DNA of 64,000 bases from Streptomyces griseoviridis (GCF_005222485.1 NZ_CP029078.1:8061501-8125500), one strand, 5' to 3'; positions 1 to 8,566 are shown, numbered from the stretch's first letter. Program-made: numbers and translations. Notes: a model not told the origin generated them from the letters alone.

Positions 1-2
1 CT

Positions 3-893
3 GACCAGCACGGCCGAGTGGCGATCGTGACCGGCGCCAACACCGGGCTCGGCTTCGAGACCGCCCGGATGCTCGCCGGGCGCGGGGCGCGTGTGGTCCT
101 CGCCGTCCGCGACATCGAGAAGGGCAGGCGGGCGGCGGCCCGCATCGCCGGCGACGTCACCGTCCAGGCACTCGACCTGACCTCCCTCGACTCGATCAGG
201 TCCGCCGCGGCCGACCTGCGCGCCACCCACCCGCGCATCAACCTCCTGATCAACAACGCGGGGGTGATGTACACCCCGAAGCGGACCACCGCCGACGGCT
301 TCGAGCTGCAGTTCGGCACCAACCACCTCGGCCACTTCGCCCTCACCGGACTGCTGCTCGACCGGCTCCTGCCCGTCCCCGGCTCCCGCGTCGTCACGGT
401 CAGCAGCACCGGCCACCGCATCCGGGCCGCCATCCACTTCGACGACCTCCAGTGGGAGCGCTCGTACAGCCGCGTCGGCGCCTACGGACAGGCCAAACTG
501 GCCAACCTGATGTTCACCTACGAACTGCAGCGCCGGCTCGCCCCGCACGGCACCACGGTCGCGGTGGCGGCCCACCCCGGCCTGTCCAACACCGAACTCG
601 CCCGCAACACACCCGCCGCGCTCCGTCTGCCCGTCGGCTGGCTCGCGCCGCTGCTCACCCAGGACGCCGAGATGGGCGCCCTGCCCACCCTGCGCGCCGC
701 CACCGACCCGGCCGTCACCGGCGGCCAGTACTACGGTCCCGGCAACCGGGGGGAGATCCGGGGATATCCGAAACTGGTCACCTCCAGCCCCGCATCCCAC
801 GACCAGGACACCCAGCGGCGCCTGTGGACCGTCTCCGAGGAACTCACCGGGGTGACCTTCCCCGCGCTGACCGCGCAGCGCGCGGATTCCTGA
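3..893 (+). CDS. Short-chain dehydrogenase/reductase, 5' end cut by window
   Basis: NAD(P)(H)-dependent oxidoreductase of the classical SDR superfamily. The open frame runs in from the window edge: residues DQHGR precede VAIVTGANTGLG, as is usual in this subgroup, so the GTG at 18 is internal and the true start lies upstream. Seen: nucleotide-binding TGxxxGLG, NNAG, the catalytic Ser in VTVSST, and the active-site Tyr/Lys in YGQAK. The later segment (HPGLSNTELARN, QYYGPG) resembles the retinol-dehydrogenase/protochlorophyllide-reductase-like SDRs common in Streptomyces. The substrate cannot be read from sequence. The stop codon begins a set of three imperfect repeats that run downstream. Confidence 0.9.
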   Translation, partial: DQHGRVAIVTGANTGLGFETARMLAGRGARVVLAVRDIEKGRRAAARIAGDVTVQALDLTSLDSIRSAAADLRATHPRINLLINNAGVMYTPKRTTADGFELQFGTNHLGHFALTGLLLDRLLPVPGSRVVTVSSTGHRIRAAIHFDDLQWERSYSRVGAYGQAKLANLMFTYELQRRLAPHGTTVAVAAHPGLSNTELARNTPAALRLPVGWLAPLLTQDAEMGALPTLRAATDPAVTGGQYYGPGNRGEIRGYPKLVTSSPASHDQDTQRRLWTVSEELTGVTFPALTAQRADS

Positions 894-996
894 GACGCGA
901 CGGGGCGCCCGGGACGACGGGGTCCTGAGACGGCGGCGGGGCGTCCGGGGCAATGGGGTCCTGAGACCGCGGCGGGGCGCCCGGGGCGACGGGCCG
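891..996 (+). repeat. Three imperfect ~35-bp tandem repeats starting at the SDR stop codon
   Basis: Copies begin with TGAGAC at 891, 926 and 962, each preceded by a TCC triplet and followed by a GGGGCG(C/T)CC(G)GG core. The first copy begins inside the dehydrogenase gene at its stop codon. The same arrangement, a gene 3' end with its stop copied downstream, recurs elsewhere in this window. The rest of the 894-1211 gap holds only the decamer repeat at 1131-1160 and the presumed blaI promoter. Confidence 0.7.
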
Positions 997-1130
997 CCCG
1001 GCTTCGTGGCCTGAAGGGGCCGCGCTGACCTGCGGGGACGCGGCGACGGCGATGCTGACGGCCGGTGTCGCAGCCCGCGGGAGCGGTAGATTGGGCGGGA
1101 CCCAGAAGCACCCGCCCCTGACGCCCGCCG

Positions 1131-1160
1131 GCAGGTGGCCGCAGGTGGCCGCAGGTGGCG
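1131..1160 (+). repeat. Decamer repeated three times upstream of the BlaI-like gene
   Basis: GCAGGTGGCC at 1131, GCAGGTGGCC at 1141 and GCAGGTGGCG at 1151 lie about 50 bp before the start of the BlaI-like repressor. They may influence its expression. No TACA/TGTA-type BlaI palindrome was found in this gap. Confidence 0.7.
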
Positions 1161-1211
1161 GACCAGCCGCGACGGGCCTCACGGCACTCTGGGCGGGAAG
1201 GACGGACAGGG

Positions 1212-1595
1212 ATGTCGGGCAAGGGGCGCAACGAGAGACGTCAGCACGGCGAACTCGTCGCGGACGTGCTGGCGGTGCTGTGGGCGGCGGGCAGGCCGAT
1301 GACCGCCCAGCAGGTGAACACCGCGCTGGACAAGGGGCTGGCCAGAACGACGATGGCCACGATCCTGAGCCGCCTCCACGAGAAGGGCACGCTGCGCCGG
1401 ACACCGGTGACGCGCGGGTTCGCCTACGAGCCGGTGCAGGACGAGGCGGGGCTCGTCGCGGGCCGGATGCGGCGCGAACTGGAGAGCGATCCCCGCCGCG
1501 ACCTGGTGCTGAAACGGTTCGTGTCGTCCTTGTCCGAGGACGACGAGGAGACCCTGCGGCGGCTGCTCCTGCAAGCCGGGGACGAGCCCGAGTGA
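1212..1595 (+). CDS. BlaI/MecI/CopY-family transcriptional repressor
   Basis: Winged-helix repressor of 127 residues, the usual family size. ATG 1212 is chosen over an in-frame upstream GTG because GGACAGGG precedes it and the protein then begins MSGKGRNERRQHGELVADVL, close to other BlaI homologues. The helix-turn-helix covers roughly residues 10-75 (MTAQQVNTAL, ARTTMATILSRLHEKG). The C-terminal dimerisation part is short and acidic. The stop overlaps the GTG of the M56 peptidase by four bases, so the two are translationally coupled as in BlaI-BlaR1 pairs. Family members are inactivated by proteolysis or metal; the signal here is unknown. Confidence 0.9.
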   Translation: MSGKGRNERRQHGELVADVLAVLWAAGRPMTAQQVNTALDKGLARTTMATILSRLHEKGTLRRTPVTRGFAYEPVQDEAGLVAGRMRRELESDPRRDLVLKRFVSSLSEDDEETLRRLLLQAGDEPE

Positions 1596-2536
1596 CGTAC
1601 GCGCTGGTCCTGGTCGTGGTGACCCTGGCCTTCCCGTGGGGCGGGGTGGCCGTCGCGGGTCGTCTCGCCGACCGGCTGCCGCCTCGCTCGGCGTGCCGGG
1701 TGCTGACCGGCGCGGCCGTCCTGCTGGCGGCCGGGACGGTCTCCGCGCTGGTCGGCCTGGCCCACGTCCCGTTCCTCGCCGCGCTCGAGCGGTTGCCGTT
1801 GGCGCGGGTCCTCGACGTGTGGCCCGCGGCGGTGCCCCTCGCCGGTGCCGCCGGAGCGGTGCTGCTCGCGCACCTGGTGCTGCTGGCGCGGCGCTGGTCC
1901 CGGCACCGTTCACTGATCCGGCGTGCCTGGCTGTCGGTGGACGGGGGCGCCGGGGACGGGGACCTGCTGGTGATCCCCGGCCGTCACGTGGACGCCTTCG
2001 CGCTTCCCGGTCACCGGGGGCGCCCCGGCCGGGTCGTCGTGACGGCCGGGATGATGCGCGCGCTCACGGCGGGCGAGCGCGAGGTGCTGCTGGCCCACGA
2101 GCGGGCGCACCTGGCGAGGCGTCACCATCTGCTGTCGGCCGCGGTCGATCTCGCCGCGGTCGTGCACCCGGCGATCCGGGGGCTGCGGAAAGCGCTGGCC
2201 TTCCACGTGGAGCGGTGGGCCGACGAGGAGGCAGCCGCCGCCGTGGGCGACCGGCGCGCGGCCGCCGCGGCGATCGCCCGCGCCGCCCTGGCCGGGTCCG
2301 CGCACGGCCGGACGGCCGGGTATCCGGTGCTGTCGGCGACGAGCGGTCCCGTGCCCCGACGTGTCCAGGCCCTGCTCCTGCCCGAGCCCGCGGCTCCGCG
2401 CGGCGGCGCCCGCCGCGCCGGTGCCGTCGCCCTGGCCGCGACGGTGGTCGTGGCGGCGGTGGCGGCGCTCGCGTTCACCTACGGGCTGCACGAGTATGTC
2501 GAGTACGCGGCACGGCAGTTGACCACCGCGGCGTAG
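1592..2536 (+). CDS. M56-family membrane zinc peptidase (BlaR1-like)
   Basis: Integral membrane metallopeptidase of 314 residues, predicted to cleave the upstream BlaI-like repressor or a membrane substrate. The start is the GTG in the GTGA overlap with the repressor stop; the frame is open further upstream, but that part overlaps the repressor gene. Hydrophobic segments lie near residues 1-24, 36-60, 80-100 and 268-290. Zinc motif HERAH is at residues 169-173, with a downstream ERWADEEA that supplies the third ligand. No penicillin-binding sensor domain is present, so it is the short actinobacterial form rather than a full BlaR1. Confidence 0.88.
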   Translation: MTYALVLVVVTLAFPWGGVAVAGRLADRLPPRSACRVLTGAAVLLAAGTVSALVGLAHVPFLAALERLPLARVLDVWPAAVPLAGAAGAVLLAHLVLLARRWSRHRSLIRRAWLSVDGGAGDGDLLVIPGRHVDAFALPGHRGRPGRVVVTAGMMRALTAGEREVLLAHERAHLARRHHLLSAAVDLAAVVHPAIRGLRKALAFHVERWADEEAAAAVGDRRAAAAAIARAALAGSAHGRTAGYPVLSATSGPVPRRVQALLLPEPAAPRGGARRAGAVALAATVVVAAVAALAFTYGLHEYVEYAARQLTTAA

Positions 2537-2621
2537 GGAAACTCCCGCACGCGGTCGTGAGGTGTCGGACCGCGATCCGCTCCCTCGGCAAGGCTCGCGC
2601 CGGGCCCACGGCGGCGGCACC

Positions 2622-3497
2622 TCACCGCCCTTCCGGAGCCGGGGCGAGCGGCCCGGAAGAGGACCTCCCCCTCCGCCCGCGCCAGGAGGTGAGCGACCGC
2701 CGGGACTTGGCAGGCGCGGTACCGGGGCGGGGTGCGGTGAGGCGGCGGCGGGCGACCAGTTCGAGGGTGACGGTGACCGCGACCGCCTGGACGGCCATGA
2801 GGGCGACGAGGACGAAGAACTGCACGGCCCCTGCGGTGAGCGCGTCGGCCCCGCCCAGGAGCATGCCGACGAAGGCGCCCGGCAGCGTGACCAGGCCGAC
2901 GGTGCGGGTCTGGTCCAGCCCCGGGACGAGGGCGTCGGCGGCGGCGGGGCGGGCGATCTCGATCCGGGCGTCGCGTTCGGTCATGCCGAGGGCGAGGCCC
3001 GCCTCGACCTCGCCGTGCCGCCCGCCGAGGGCGGCCAGGCCCTGGCGTCCGGCCAGCACCGTCGCGGTGAGCGCGCCGCCGATCAGGATGCCGGTCACCG
3101 GAACGAGCGCGATGCCGCGCAGCGGAAGCAGCCCGGTGGACAGCAGAAGCGCGACGGCGGGGACCACCCCGGCCGCGATGGGCAGGGCGGCCCACCACCA
3201 GGTGCCGTCGGAGGTGATCCTGCGTCCCGCGGTCCGCACGGCGACGGCGTACATCAGCAGCAGGAACCCGAGCAGCGCCGCGCCATGGTGGACGACCCAG
3301 CCGATGACGGCGGAGACGGCGGCCAGTTGGACCGCCGCGCGCACCCCGGCCGTCAGCACCTCGCGGGCGCGGCCGAAGCCCTGCTCGGGCGAGAGCCGCG
3401 CCACGGCCGTCACCGTGACGGCGACCGCCAGCAGCACGGCGAGCACCCAGCCGAGCAGCGCGTTGACCGGCAGCAGGGTGGGGGAGGCGCTGCTCAT
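2622..3497 (-). CDS. FetB-like (UPF0014) ABC-type iron exporter permease
   Basis: Membrane protein of 291 residues with about seven hydrophobic segments. The strongest family signature is LDQTRTVGLVTLPGAFVGML, typical of FetB/YbbM, which with the ATPase FetA exports iron in E. coli. No ATPase partner lies next to it, so it is an orphan permease here or uses a distant ATPase. The C-terminal ~40 residues are basic and Ser/Pro-rich. It lies downstream of the FTR1-like gene on the same strand, 103 bp away, which supports a metal-handling role. It is convergent with the M56 peptidase gene. Confidence 0.82.
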   Translation of the reverse strand: MSSASPTLLPVNALLGWVLAVLLAVAVTVTAVARLSPEQGFGRAREVLTAGVRAAVQLAAVSAVIGWVVHHGAALLGFLLLMYAVAVRTAGRRITSDGTWWWAALPIAAGVVPAVALLLSTGLLPLRGIALVPVTGILIGGALTATVLAGRQGLAALGGRHGEVEAGLALGMTERDARIEIARPAAADALVPGLDQTRTVGLVTLPGAFVGMLLGGADALTAGAVQFFVLVALMAVQAVAVTVTLELVARRRLTAPRPGTAPAKSRRSLTSWRGRRGRSSSGPLAPAPEGR

Positions 3498-3600
3498 GGG
3501 CGCTCACCGTCGAGCCAGGCCGCCCGGCCCGGCGCGCGCCGCGGGGCCGCCGGCCGCCGCGCGCCTCGGACGGCGGTGACCGCGGGGCCGTGCGCCGAGG

Positions 3601-4449
3601 TCATCCGGTGCTCGTCCGGCGCGCGGGCCGCTGCGCCCGGGGAGCCGGGCGGGCGCGGTCGGGGGCGAGGAAGAGGGCCATCACCGGGACGAGGTAGAGC
3701 AGCCAGACGACCACCTGGAGAACGGTCGGGTCGGGCTGGAAGTTGAGGGTGCCCTTCAGCAGCGTCCCGTACCAGGAGTCCGGCGGGACGGTGCCGCTGA
3801 TGTCGAAGGCGAGGCTGCGCAGGCCGGGCAGGACGTCACCCTCCTGGAGGTCGTGGACGCCGTACGCGAGGACCCCGGCGGCGACCAGCACGAGCAGCGC
3901 GCCGGTCCAGCGGAAGAACCGGGCCAGGTCGATGCGCAGGGTGCCCTGGTAGAACAGCCAGCCGAGCACCACCGAGGTGGCGAGCCCGAGCAGGGCGCCG
4001 ACGAGCGGGCGGACCCCGTCGCCGCTGGCCTGCACGGCGGTCCAGAGGAAGAGGGACGTCTCCAGTCCCTCGCGGCCGACGGCGAGGAAGGCGGTGAGCA
4101 CCAGCGCGCCGGTGCCGAGCGCGAGGGCGGCGTCGAGCCTGCCGTGGAGTTCGCTCCTGAGGTGGCGCGCGGTGCGCCGCATCCAGAACACCATCCAGGT
4201 GACCAGGCCCACCGACAGGATGGACAGGGTGCCGCCCAGGATCTCCTGCGCCTGGAAGGTGAGGGTGGAGGACCCGAACTGCAGCAGCGCGCCGAAGGCG
4301 AGCGACAGGGCGACGGCGATGGCCACCCCCGCCCAGATGGGCGCCAGCCGGCTCTTGTTGCCGGTCTTGACGAGGTAGGCGATGAGGACGCAGACGACCA
4401 GGCTCGCCTCCAGACCCTCGCGCAGTCCGATCAGGTAGTTGCCGAACAC
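3601..4449 (-). CDS. FTR1/EfeU-family iron permease
   Basis: High-affinity iron permease of about 282 residues and seven transmembrane segments. Both iron-binding REGLE motifs are present (residues 10-14 and 126-130). GTG 4449 is chosen because an AAAGGA ribosome-binding site lies 7 nt upstream and the protein then starts VFGNYLIGLREGLE like EfeU; an upstream ATG at 4503 would add 18 unlikely residues. No EfeO or EfeB partner is adjacent. The divergent promoter toward the DedA gene carries a candidate iron box and three palindromes, so metal-responsive control is likely. Confidence 0.9.
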   Translation of the reverse strand: MFGNYLIGLREGLEASLVVCVLIAYLVKTGNKSRLAPIWAGVAIAVALSLAFGALLQFGSSTLTFQAQEILGGTLSILSVGLVTWMVFWMRRTARHLRSELHGRLDAALALGTGALVLTAFLAVGREGLETSLFLWTAVQASGDGVRPLVGALLGLATSVVLGWLFYQGTLRIDLARFFRWTGALLVLVAAGVLAYGVHDLQEGDVLPGLRSLAFDISGTVPPDSWYGTLLKGTLNFQPDPTVLQVVVWLLYLVPVMALFLAPDRARPAPRAQRPARRTSTG

Positions 4450-4551
4450 GCCGGTTCCTTTCTCCGGTCGGCGCGGTGGGGCGCCGTGGTGCGGGCCGTT
4501 CACTCCGTCACGCCTCGGGCGGCGCGGGCGCGGCTGCCCGGCCGCAGCGGA

Positions 4552-4569
4552 GTCTACTCATATGTAGAC
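4552..4569. promoter_or_regulatory. Operator palindrome GTCTAC-N6-GTAGAC, copy 1
   Basis: Perfect 6-bp inverted repeat with a 6-bp spacer between the divergent FTR1 (minus) and DedA (plus) genes. The same geometry occurs at 4651-4668 and 4670-4687. The core (TACA/TGTA-like halves) resembles BlaI/CopY-type operators. Assigning it to the nearby BlaI homologue is inference. Confidence 0.7.
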
Positions 4570-4571
4570 AG

Positions 4572-4590
4572 TGAGGGAAGGCTGCCCTTA
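4572..4590. promoter_or_regulatory. Candidate DtxR/IdeR-type iron box
   Basis: The 19-mer TGAGGGAAGGCTGCCCTTA agrees at about 13 of 19 positions with the actinobacterial iron-box consensus TTAGGTTAGGCTAACCTAA. It sits upstream of the FTR1 permease, where iron repression would be expected. Not verified by any motif scan. Confidence 0.5.
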
Positions 4591-4650
4591 GTTCACCGTC
4601 GATGACGGATCCGGTCCCGCCCGTCGGGGAACCCTGCCCTCCCTCACGTC

Positions 4651-4668
4651 GTCTACAGTGATGTAGAC
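4651..4668. promoter_or_regulatory. Operator palindrome GTCTAC-N6-GTAGAC, copy 2
   Basis: Perfect inverted repeat with a 6-bp spacer, identical half-sites to the one at 4552. It lies about 115 bp before the DedA start. Confidence 0.7.
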
Positions 4669-4669
4669 C

Positions 4670-4687
4670 GACTACGGGCCTGTAGAC
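4670..4687. promoter_or_regulatory. Operator palindrome, copy 3 with one mismatch
   Basis: GACTAC-N6-GTAGAC, one base off the perfect half-site, with the same spacing and directly after copy 2. The spacing suggests cooperative binding of two dimers near the DedA promoter. Confidence 0.55.
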
Positions 4688-4781
4688 GCACGAGGCCCTC
4701 CGTCCAGCCGCCCGCCGCCGTCGGCGGTCCGTCCCGTCGCCAGGCACGCCGCACGACCATCACCGAAGGGGCCAAGCGCCG

Positions 4782-5459
4782 ATGACGCCCGCGCACCAAG
4801 CCGCACCCCCGCTCCAACTCGCCGTGAACCTCCTGGACGCGCAGTCCCTGCTCGCCACCTTCGGCACGATCGGCATCGCCGTCGTGCTGTTCGCCGAGAC
4901 CGGCCTGCTCATCGGGTTCTTCCTGCCGGGCGACTCGCTCCTGTTCACGGCGGGACTCCTCTGCGCCACAGGCTCGGCGACCGCGCCAGGACACCTGTCC
5001 CTCCCCTGGGTGCTGGTCGCCGCCGCGGCGGGCGCGCTCGCCGGGGCCCAGACCGGCTTCCTGCTCGGACGCCGCGCGGGACCGGCGCTGCTCGCCCGCA
5101 CCAGGTCCCGCAAGATCGCCGACGGCGCCGCCCGAGCCTCGGACATCCTGGAGCGGTACGGGCACGCCAAGGCGGTCGTGCTGGCCCGCTTCCTGCCTCT
5201 CGTGCGCACCGTGCTGAACCCGCTCGCGGGCGCGCTCGGCGTCCCCGTACGGACCTTCACCGTCTGGCAGGTGCTCGGCGGACTGGTGTGGACCGTGGGC
5301 CTGGTGCTCGCCGGCTACGCGCTGGGCGCCTCGGTGCCCGACGTCGACCGCTACCTCCTGCCCATCGTCGCCGTCATCGTCGTCGTGTCGCTGCTGCCCG
5401 TCGCCCTGGAGGCGGCGCGCTCCCGGCGCGCGCACCGCGCGGACGGAGGCGGGGCCTGA
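4782..5459 (+). CDS. DedA-family membrane protein
   Basis: Integral membrane protein of 225 residues in the DedA/SNARE-associated superfamily, whose studied members flip undecaprenyl phosphate or phospholipids. Seen: the re-entrant-loop acidic motif around FAETGLLIGFFLPGDSLL and the conserved LARFLPLVRTVLNPLAG, then C-terminal hydrophobic helices and a basic tail. Its stop shares a base with the next start (TGATG), coupling it to a PAP2 phosphatase. That pairing fits recycling of undecaprenyl pyrophosphate carriers. The promoter region holds three operator palindromes. Confidence 0.88.
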   Translation: MTPAHQAAPPLQLAVNLLDAQSLLATFGTIGIAVVLFAETGLLIGFFLPGDSLLFTAGLLCATGSATAPGHLSLPWVLVAAAAGALAGAQTGFLLGRRAGPALLARTRSRKIADGAARASDILERYGHAKAVVLARFLPLVRTVLNPLAGALGVPVRTFTVWQVLGGLVWTVGLVLAGYALGASVPDVDRYLLPIVAVIVVVSLLPVALEAARSRRAHRADGGGA

Positions 5460-6088
5460 TGGAGACCGCGACACAGCTGCTCATCGCGGGCGGACGGGAC
5501 GGTTTTGGCCTCGACGGGACGGCGTACACGGAGGTGGTCGACGCCGCGCACCGCGCCCCGTCCTGGCTCGACGGCCTCGCCTCGGCGTACTCCACCTACG
5601 GGCTCGCCCTGTTCGCCGTCCTGATGGTGATCGGCTGGTGGCGGGCCCGCGACCAGGACGCGCGGCGTGCGGTGCTCGCGCTGGCGGCCCCGGCGCTGAC
5701 CGTGATCGCCTTCGCCGTCAGCACCGGGCTGAAGCAGGTGGTGCGCGAGGACCGGCCGTGCCGGTCCCTGCGCGTGATCACGCTGGAGGCGTGCCCCGCG
5801 CCCGGTGACTGGTCCTTCCCCAGCAACCACGCGACCCTGGCCGCCGCCGCGGCCGTCGCCCTCTGGTTCGTCTCGGTCCGCCTCGGAGCGGTCGCGACCG
5901 TCGCCGCGCTGGCGATGGCGCTCTCCCGGGTGTGGGTCGGGGCCCACTATCCGCACGACAGCCTCGCCGGTCTCGCCGTCGGCGCCCTCGTCGCCCTGCC
6001 GCTGGCGCGCGCGGTGTCCCGGCACGCCCTGACGGCGGCCGGCTTCCTCGGCCGAACGACCCGGCTGCGCCCGCTGATCACCTCGTGA
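5459..6088 (+). CDS. PAP2-family membrane lipid phosphatase
   Basis: Acid phosphatase of 209 residues embedded in the membrane. All three PAP2 signatures are present: K92...R99-P100, P121-S-N-H124 and S156-R157...H163...D167. Family members dephosphorylate undecaprenyl pyrophosphate, phosphatidic acid or similar lipids at the outer membrane face. ATG 5459 overlaps the DedA stop by one base (TGATG), which makes the choice of start clear and indicates co-translation. Together with DedA this is a plausible lipid-carrier recycling unit. Confidence 0.88.
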   Translation: METATQLLIAGGRDGFGLDGTAYTEVVDAAHRAPSWLDGLASAYSTYGLALFAVLMVIGWWRARDQDARRAVLALAAPALTVIAFAVSTGLKQVVREDRPCRSLRVITLEACPAPGDWSFPSNHATLAAAAAVALWFVSVRLGAVATVAALAMALSRVWVGAHYPHDSLAGLAVGALVALPLARAVSRHALTAAGFLGRTTRLRPLITS

Positions 6089-6184
6089 ACCCCGCCGGCG
6101 CACCCCGGTCCCCGGCCGCCGTCGTCCCCTTTCGGCGCGGCCGGGCGGTGGGGTGGTGGCACGTGCTCGCCGGGGCCTGACCGG

Positions 6185-6910
6185 TCAGGCGAGTGCCATG
6201 TCCGGCAGGGGCGACCAGCTGACGGGAACGTTCCGCATGACCAGGGCGCAGTCCAGGGTCGCGCTGCCCGGCGGGAACCGGTCCGGGTCGTCGAAGAAGG
6301 TGGACGCGGCGGAGCGCACCCGGCCCGCCTCGATGTGCCAGGCGTCGGTGCGCAGCTCCATGCCGTCCAGGTGGTGGCCCGACCTGGTGTCCGAGAAGCC
6401 CTTCGTGCCGCTCTCGAAGAAGCGGGACGCCTCGTCGAGGTCGGCGAAGAGTTCGCTGTCGCGCAGTTCGTCGCAGACGTCGACGGTGGTGTCCACCCGG
6501 GTGCCACCGTCCCGCGTCGCGTAGGCGACCCGCACCCGCGCTGCCGTCTCCCGTACCTCGAAGTCGGCGCGGCCGTGTTCGCCGGGGAAGACCCGCCCTC
6601 CCGACCAGGCGTTGAGCCAGGAGCCCGTGTCGCGCCGCGGGATGTAGACGCCCATCTCCACGCCGTCGGGCCCGTCCCACTCGACGGCGATCCGGTGCGC
6701 CGCGTTCTCGCTCCGCAGGCCTAGGGCCCGGGGTGCCCAGTCGGGCCGCAGGGCGCCGAGCCGCAGCAGGCAGATGCCCGCGACCGCGTGGCCGCGCACC
6801 AGCCGCGGGCGCAGCGGCGCCGGGAGCAGGCGGGCCGCCGCGTCCGGCGCGACCCGGTAGTTCACCAGAAGCCGCCGCTCGACGACGCTGGACAGGTGTG
6901 GCTGTCTCAT
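6185..6910 (-). CDS. DUF2071 (YqjF-like) family protein
   Basis: Protein of 241 residues with the DUF2071/acetoacetate-decarboxylase-like fold. Supporting segments are the N-terminal VNYRVAPDAAARLLP, the central VYIPRRDTGSWLN and the C-terminal NVPVSW. Function in this family is not established; no enzymatic activity is claimed. ATG 6910 is chosen because GAGGGG precedes it and the 32 residues upstream are low-complexity Arg/Gly. It is convergent with the PAP2 gene. Confidence 0.8.
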   Translation of the reverse strand: MRQPHLSSVVERRLLVNYRVAPDAAARLLPAPLRPRLVRGHAVAGICLLRLGALRPDWAPRALGLRSENAAHRIAVEWDGPDGVEMGVYIPRRDTGSWLNAWSGGRVFPGEHGRADFEVRETAARVRVAYATRDGGTRVDTTVDVCDELRDSELFADLDEASRFFESGTKGFSDTRSGHHLDGMELRTDAWHIEAGRVRSAASTFFDDPDRFPPGSATLDCALVMRNVPVSWSPLPDMALA

Positions 6911-7136
6911 GACCCCTCGGCTCCCCCCACGGGCACCCGCGGGGTGGCGCGGACCGATCCGTCCGGGTGGACGGCGGTGCCCGCCTCGTGCCGGGATGCC
7001 CCTCATCGTCCATGTCTAGCACGTCGGACAAGTGCCCGACAGTGCCGGGTGATGTGAGGTGGACCGGTCTCAACGGGCCTGTACGGGAGGGGAGTCGAGG
7101 GTCGGGGTCTTCGGTCCGTCGTGGACCGCCGAGCGG

Positions 7137-7328
7137 TTACCCGACGACGCGTACCGCGCCCGACGGGCAGAGCACGGCCGCCTCGCGCGCCGCGGCCTTG
7201 TCCCCGTCGCCCGGGTCGGGGGCGAGGACGGTCACGAGTCCGTCGTCGTCCTGGTCGAAGACCTCCGGCGCCGTCAGCGCGCACAGGCCGGCTCCCACGC
7301 AGACCTCACGGTCGCCCGTCACCTTCAT
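7137..7328 (-). CDS. Ferredoxin, [3Fe-4S] type, partner of the adjacent P450
   Basis: Small electron carrier of 63 residues. Cysteines occur as C-x5-C (CVGAGLC) and a single C-terminal CPSGAV, leaving three ligands, as in the [3Fe-4S] ferredoxins that serve Streptomyces CYP105 enzymes. It begins 20 bp downstream of the P450 stop on the same strand, so the two form one transcript. No reductase is nearby. Confidence 0.9.
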   Translation of the reverse strand: MKVTGDREVCVGAGLCALTAPEVFDQDDDGLVTVLAPDPGDGDKAAAREAAVLCPSGAVRVVG

Positions 7329-7348
7329 GGTCGCTCCTCTCGCCGCGG

Positions 7349-8566
7349 TCACCAGGTGACCGGAAGTTCGTTCACGCCCTGGATCGTGGTGCCCGGACGC
7401 AGGTCGAGCCGGTCGACGGGCACCGCGAGCCGCAGGCCGGGTAGCCGGTCGAGCAACGCCGTGAGGATGATGTCCAGTTCGAGGCGGGCCAGGTTCTGGC
7501 CGAGGCACTGGTGGACCCCGTAGCCGAAGGACAAGTGGTGGCGTGCCTCGCGGTGCACGTCGAAGGTGTCCGGGTCGGCGAAGGCCGAACTGTCGCGGTT
7601 GGTGATGGAGTTGGCGATGATGACGCCCTCGCCCGCCCGGATGTGCTGCCCGTCGATCTCGATGTCGGCCGTCACGGCGCGCGCCCCGACGACGTCGGCG
7701 ATGGCCAGATAGCGCAGCAACTCCTCGACCGCGCCCGGGATCAGCGCCGGGTCGGCGCGCAACGCGGCCCACTGCTCGGGGTGTTCGAGCAGGGTGATCA
7801 CGCTGAGCGACGTCATCGAGGCCGTCGTCTCATGGCCGGCGACCAGCAGCAGGATGGCCGTCGCCACCAGCTCCTCGCGGTCGATCGCCCCGGTCTCCAA
7901 CTGCTCCGTGACGAGGGTGCTCAGCAGGCCGGGACGCGAGGTGCCGCGCAGCGAGTCGACGAGGCCGCCCAGGTAGCTCTCCAGGTCGTCACGGGCTGCG
8001 CCGGCCCCGGCCGCGTCGGTGGACTGGACCAGCCGTCGGCTGGCGTCCTGGAACAGGTCGTGGTCCTCGTAGGGCACGCCGAGCAGCCGGCAGATCACCA
8101 GGGACGGCACGGGCAGCGCGAACCGGCTGACGAGGTCGGCGGGCGGTCCCGCGGCGATCATGTCGTCCAGGAAGCCGTGCACGATCGACTCGATGTCGGG
8201 GCGCATGCCCTTGATGCGCCGCACGGTGAACTCGCCGATGGTCATGCGCCGCTTCGGGCCGTGCTCGGGCGGGTTGAGGCCGATGAACCCCGGTCGGCGC
8301 TGCCGGAAGCTCTCCACGCGCGGGGAGGTCGCGGGGAAGGCCGGGTCCGACCGGTCGGAGGACAGCCTGGGGTCGGCCAGTAACTTCCGTGCCGTCTCGT
8401 GCCCGGTCACCACCCACACCTGCCGGCCGTCGTAGAGGGTGACCCGTTGCAGGGACCCCTCACGTGCGCGGAGGTCGTCGTAGCGGTCGGGCAGGTGGTA
8501 GGGGCAGGTGCGGTCGCTGGGGAAGGCGGGGGCGTCGGATGGGGGCGTCGCAACGGTCTCGGTCAT
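7349..8566 (-). CDS. Cytochrome P450, CYP105-like
   Basis: Heme monooxygenase of 405 residues. Seen: oxygen-binding I-helix AGHETT (residues 243-248), the ExxR of EELLR (281-285) and the heme loop FGYGVHQCLGQNLA with Cys354. The overall pattern (YHLPDRYDDLR, EFTVRRIKGMRP, LGVPYEDHD) is close to the CYP105 family, which oxidises xenobiotics or secondary metabolites. Codon 62 is TTA (complement of 8381-8383), so translation should need the bldA tRNA. It is transcribed with the ferredoxin and divergently from a TetR regulator, across an operator-like palindrome. Confidence 0.92.
   Translation of the reverse strand: MTETVATPPSDAPAFPSDRTCPYHLPDRYDDLRAREGSLQRVTLYDGRQVWVVTGHETARKLLADPRLSSDRSDPAFPATSPRVESFRQRRPGFIGLNPPEHGPKRRMTIGEFTVRRIKGMRPDIESIVHGFLDDMIAAGPPADLVSRFALPVPSLVICRLLGVPYEDHDLFQDASRRLVQSTDAAGAGAARDDLESYLGGLVDSLRGTSRPGLLSTLVTEQLETGAIDREELVATAILLLVAGHETTASMTSLSVITLLEHPEQWAALRADPALIPGAVEELLRYLAIADVVGARAVTADIEIDGQHIRAGEGVIIANSITNRDSSAFADPDTFDVHREARHHLSFGYGVHQCLGQNLARLELDIILTALLDRLPGLRLAVPVDRLDLRPGTTIQGVNELPVTW

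Noticed and set aside
452..928. Second long open frame overlapping the SDR gene
   Set aside because: An Arg/Pro/Gly-rich shadow frame caused by high G+C; the SDR frame has all family motifs.
4591..4600. PHO-box (GTTCACC) near the FTR1 promoter
   Set aside because: Only one repeat unit is present, while PhoP needs at least two 11-bp units.
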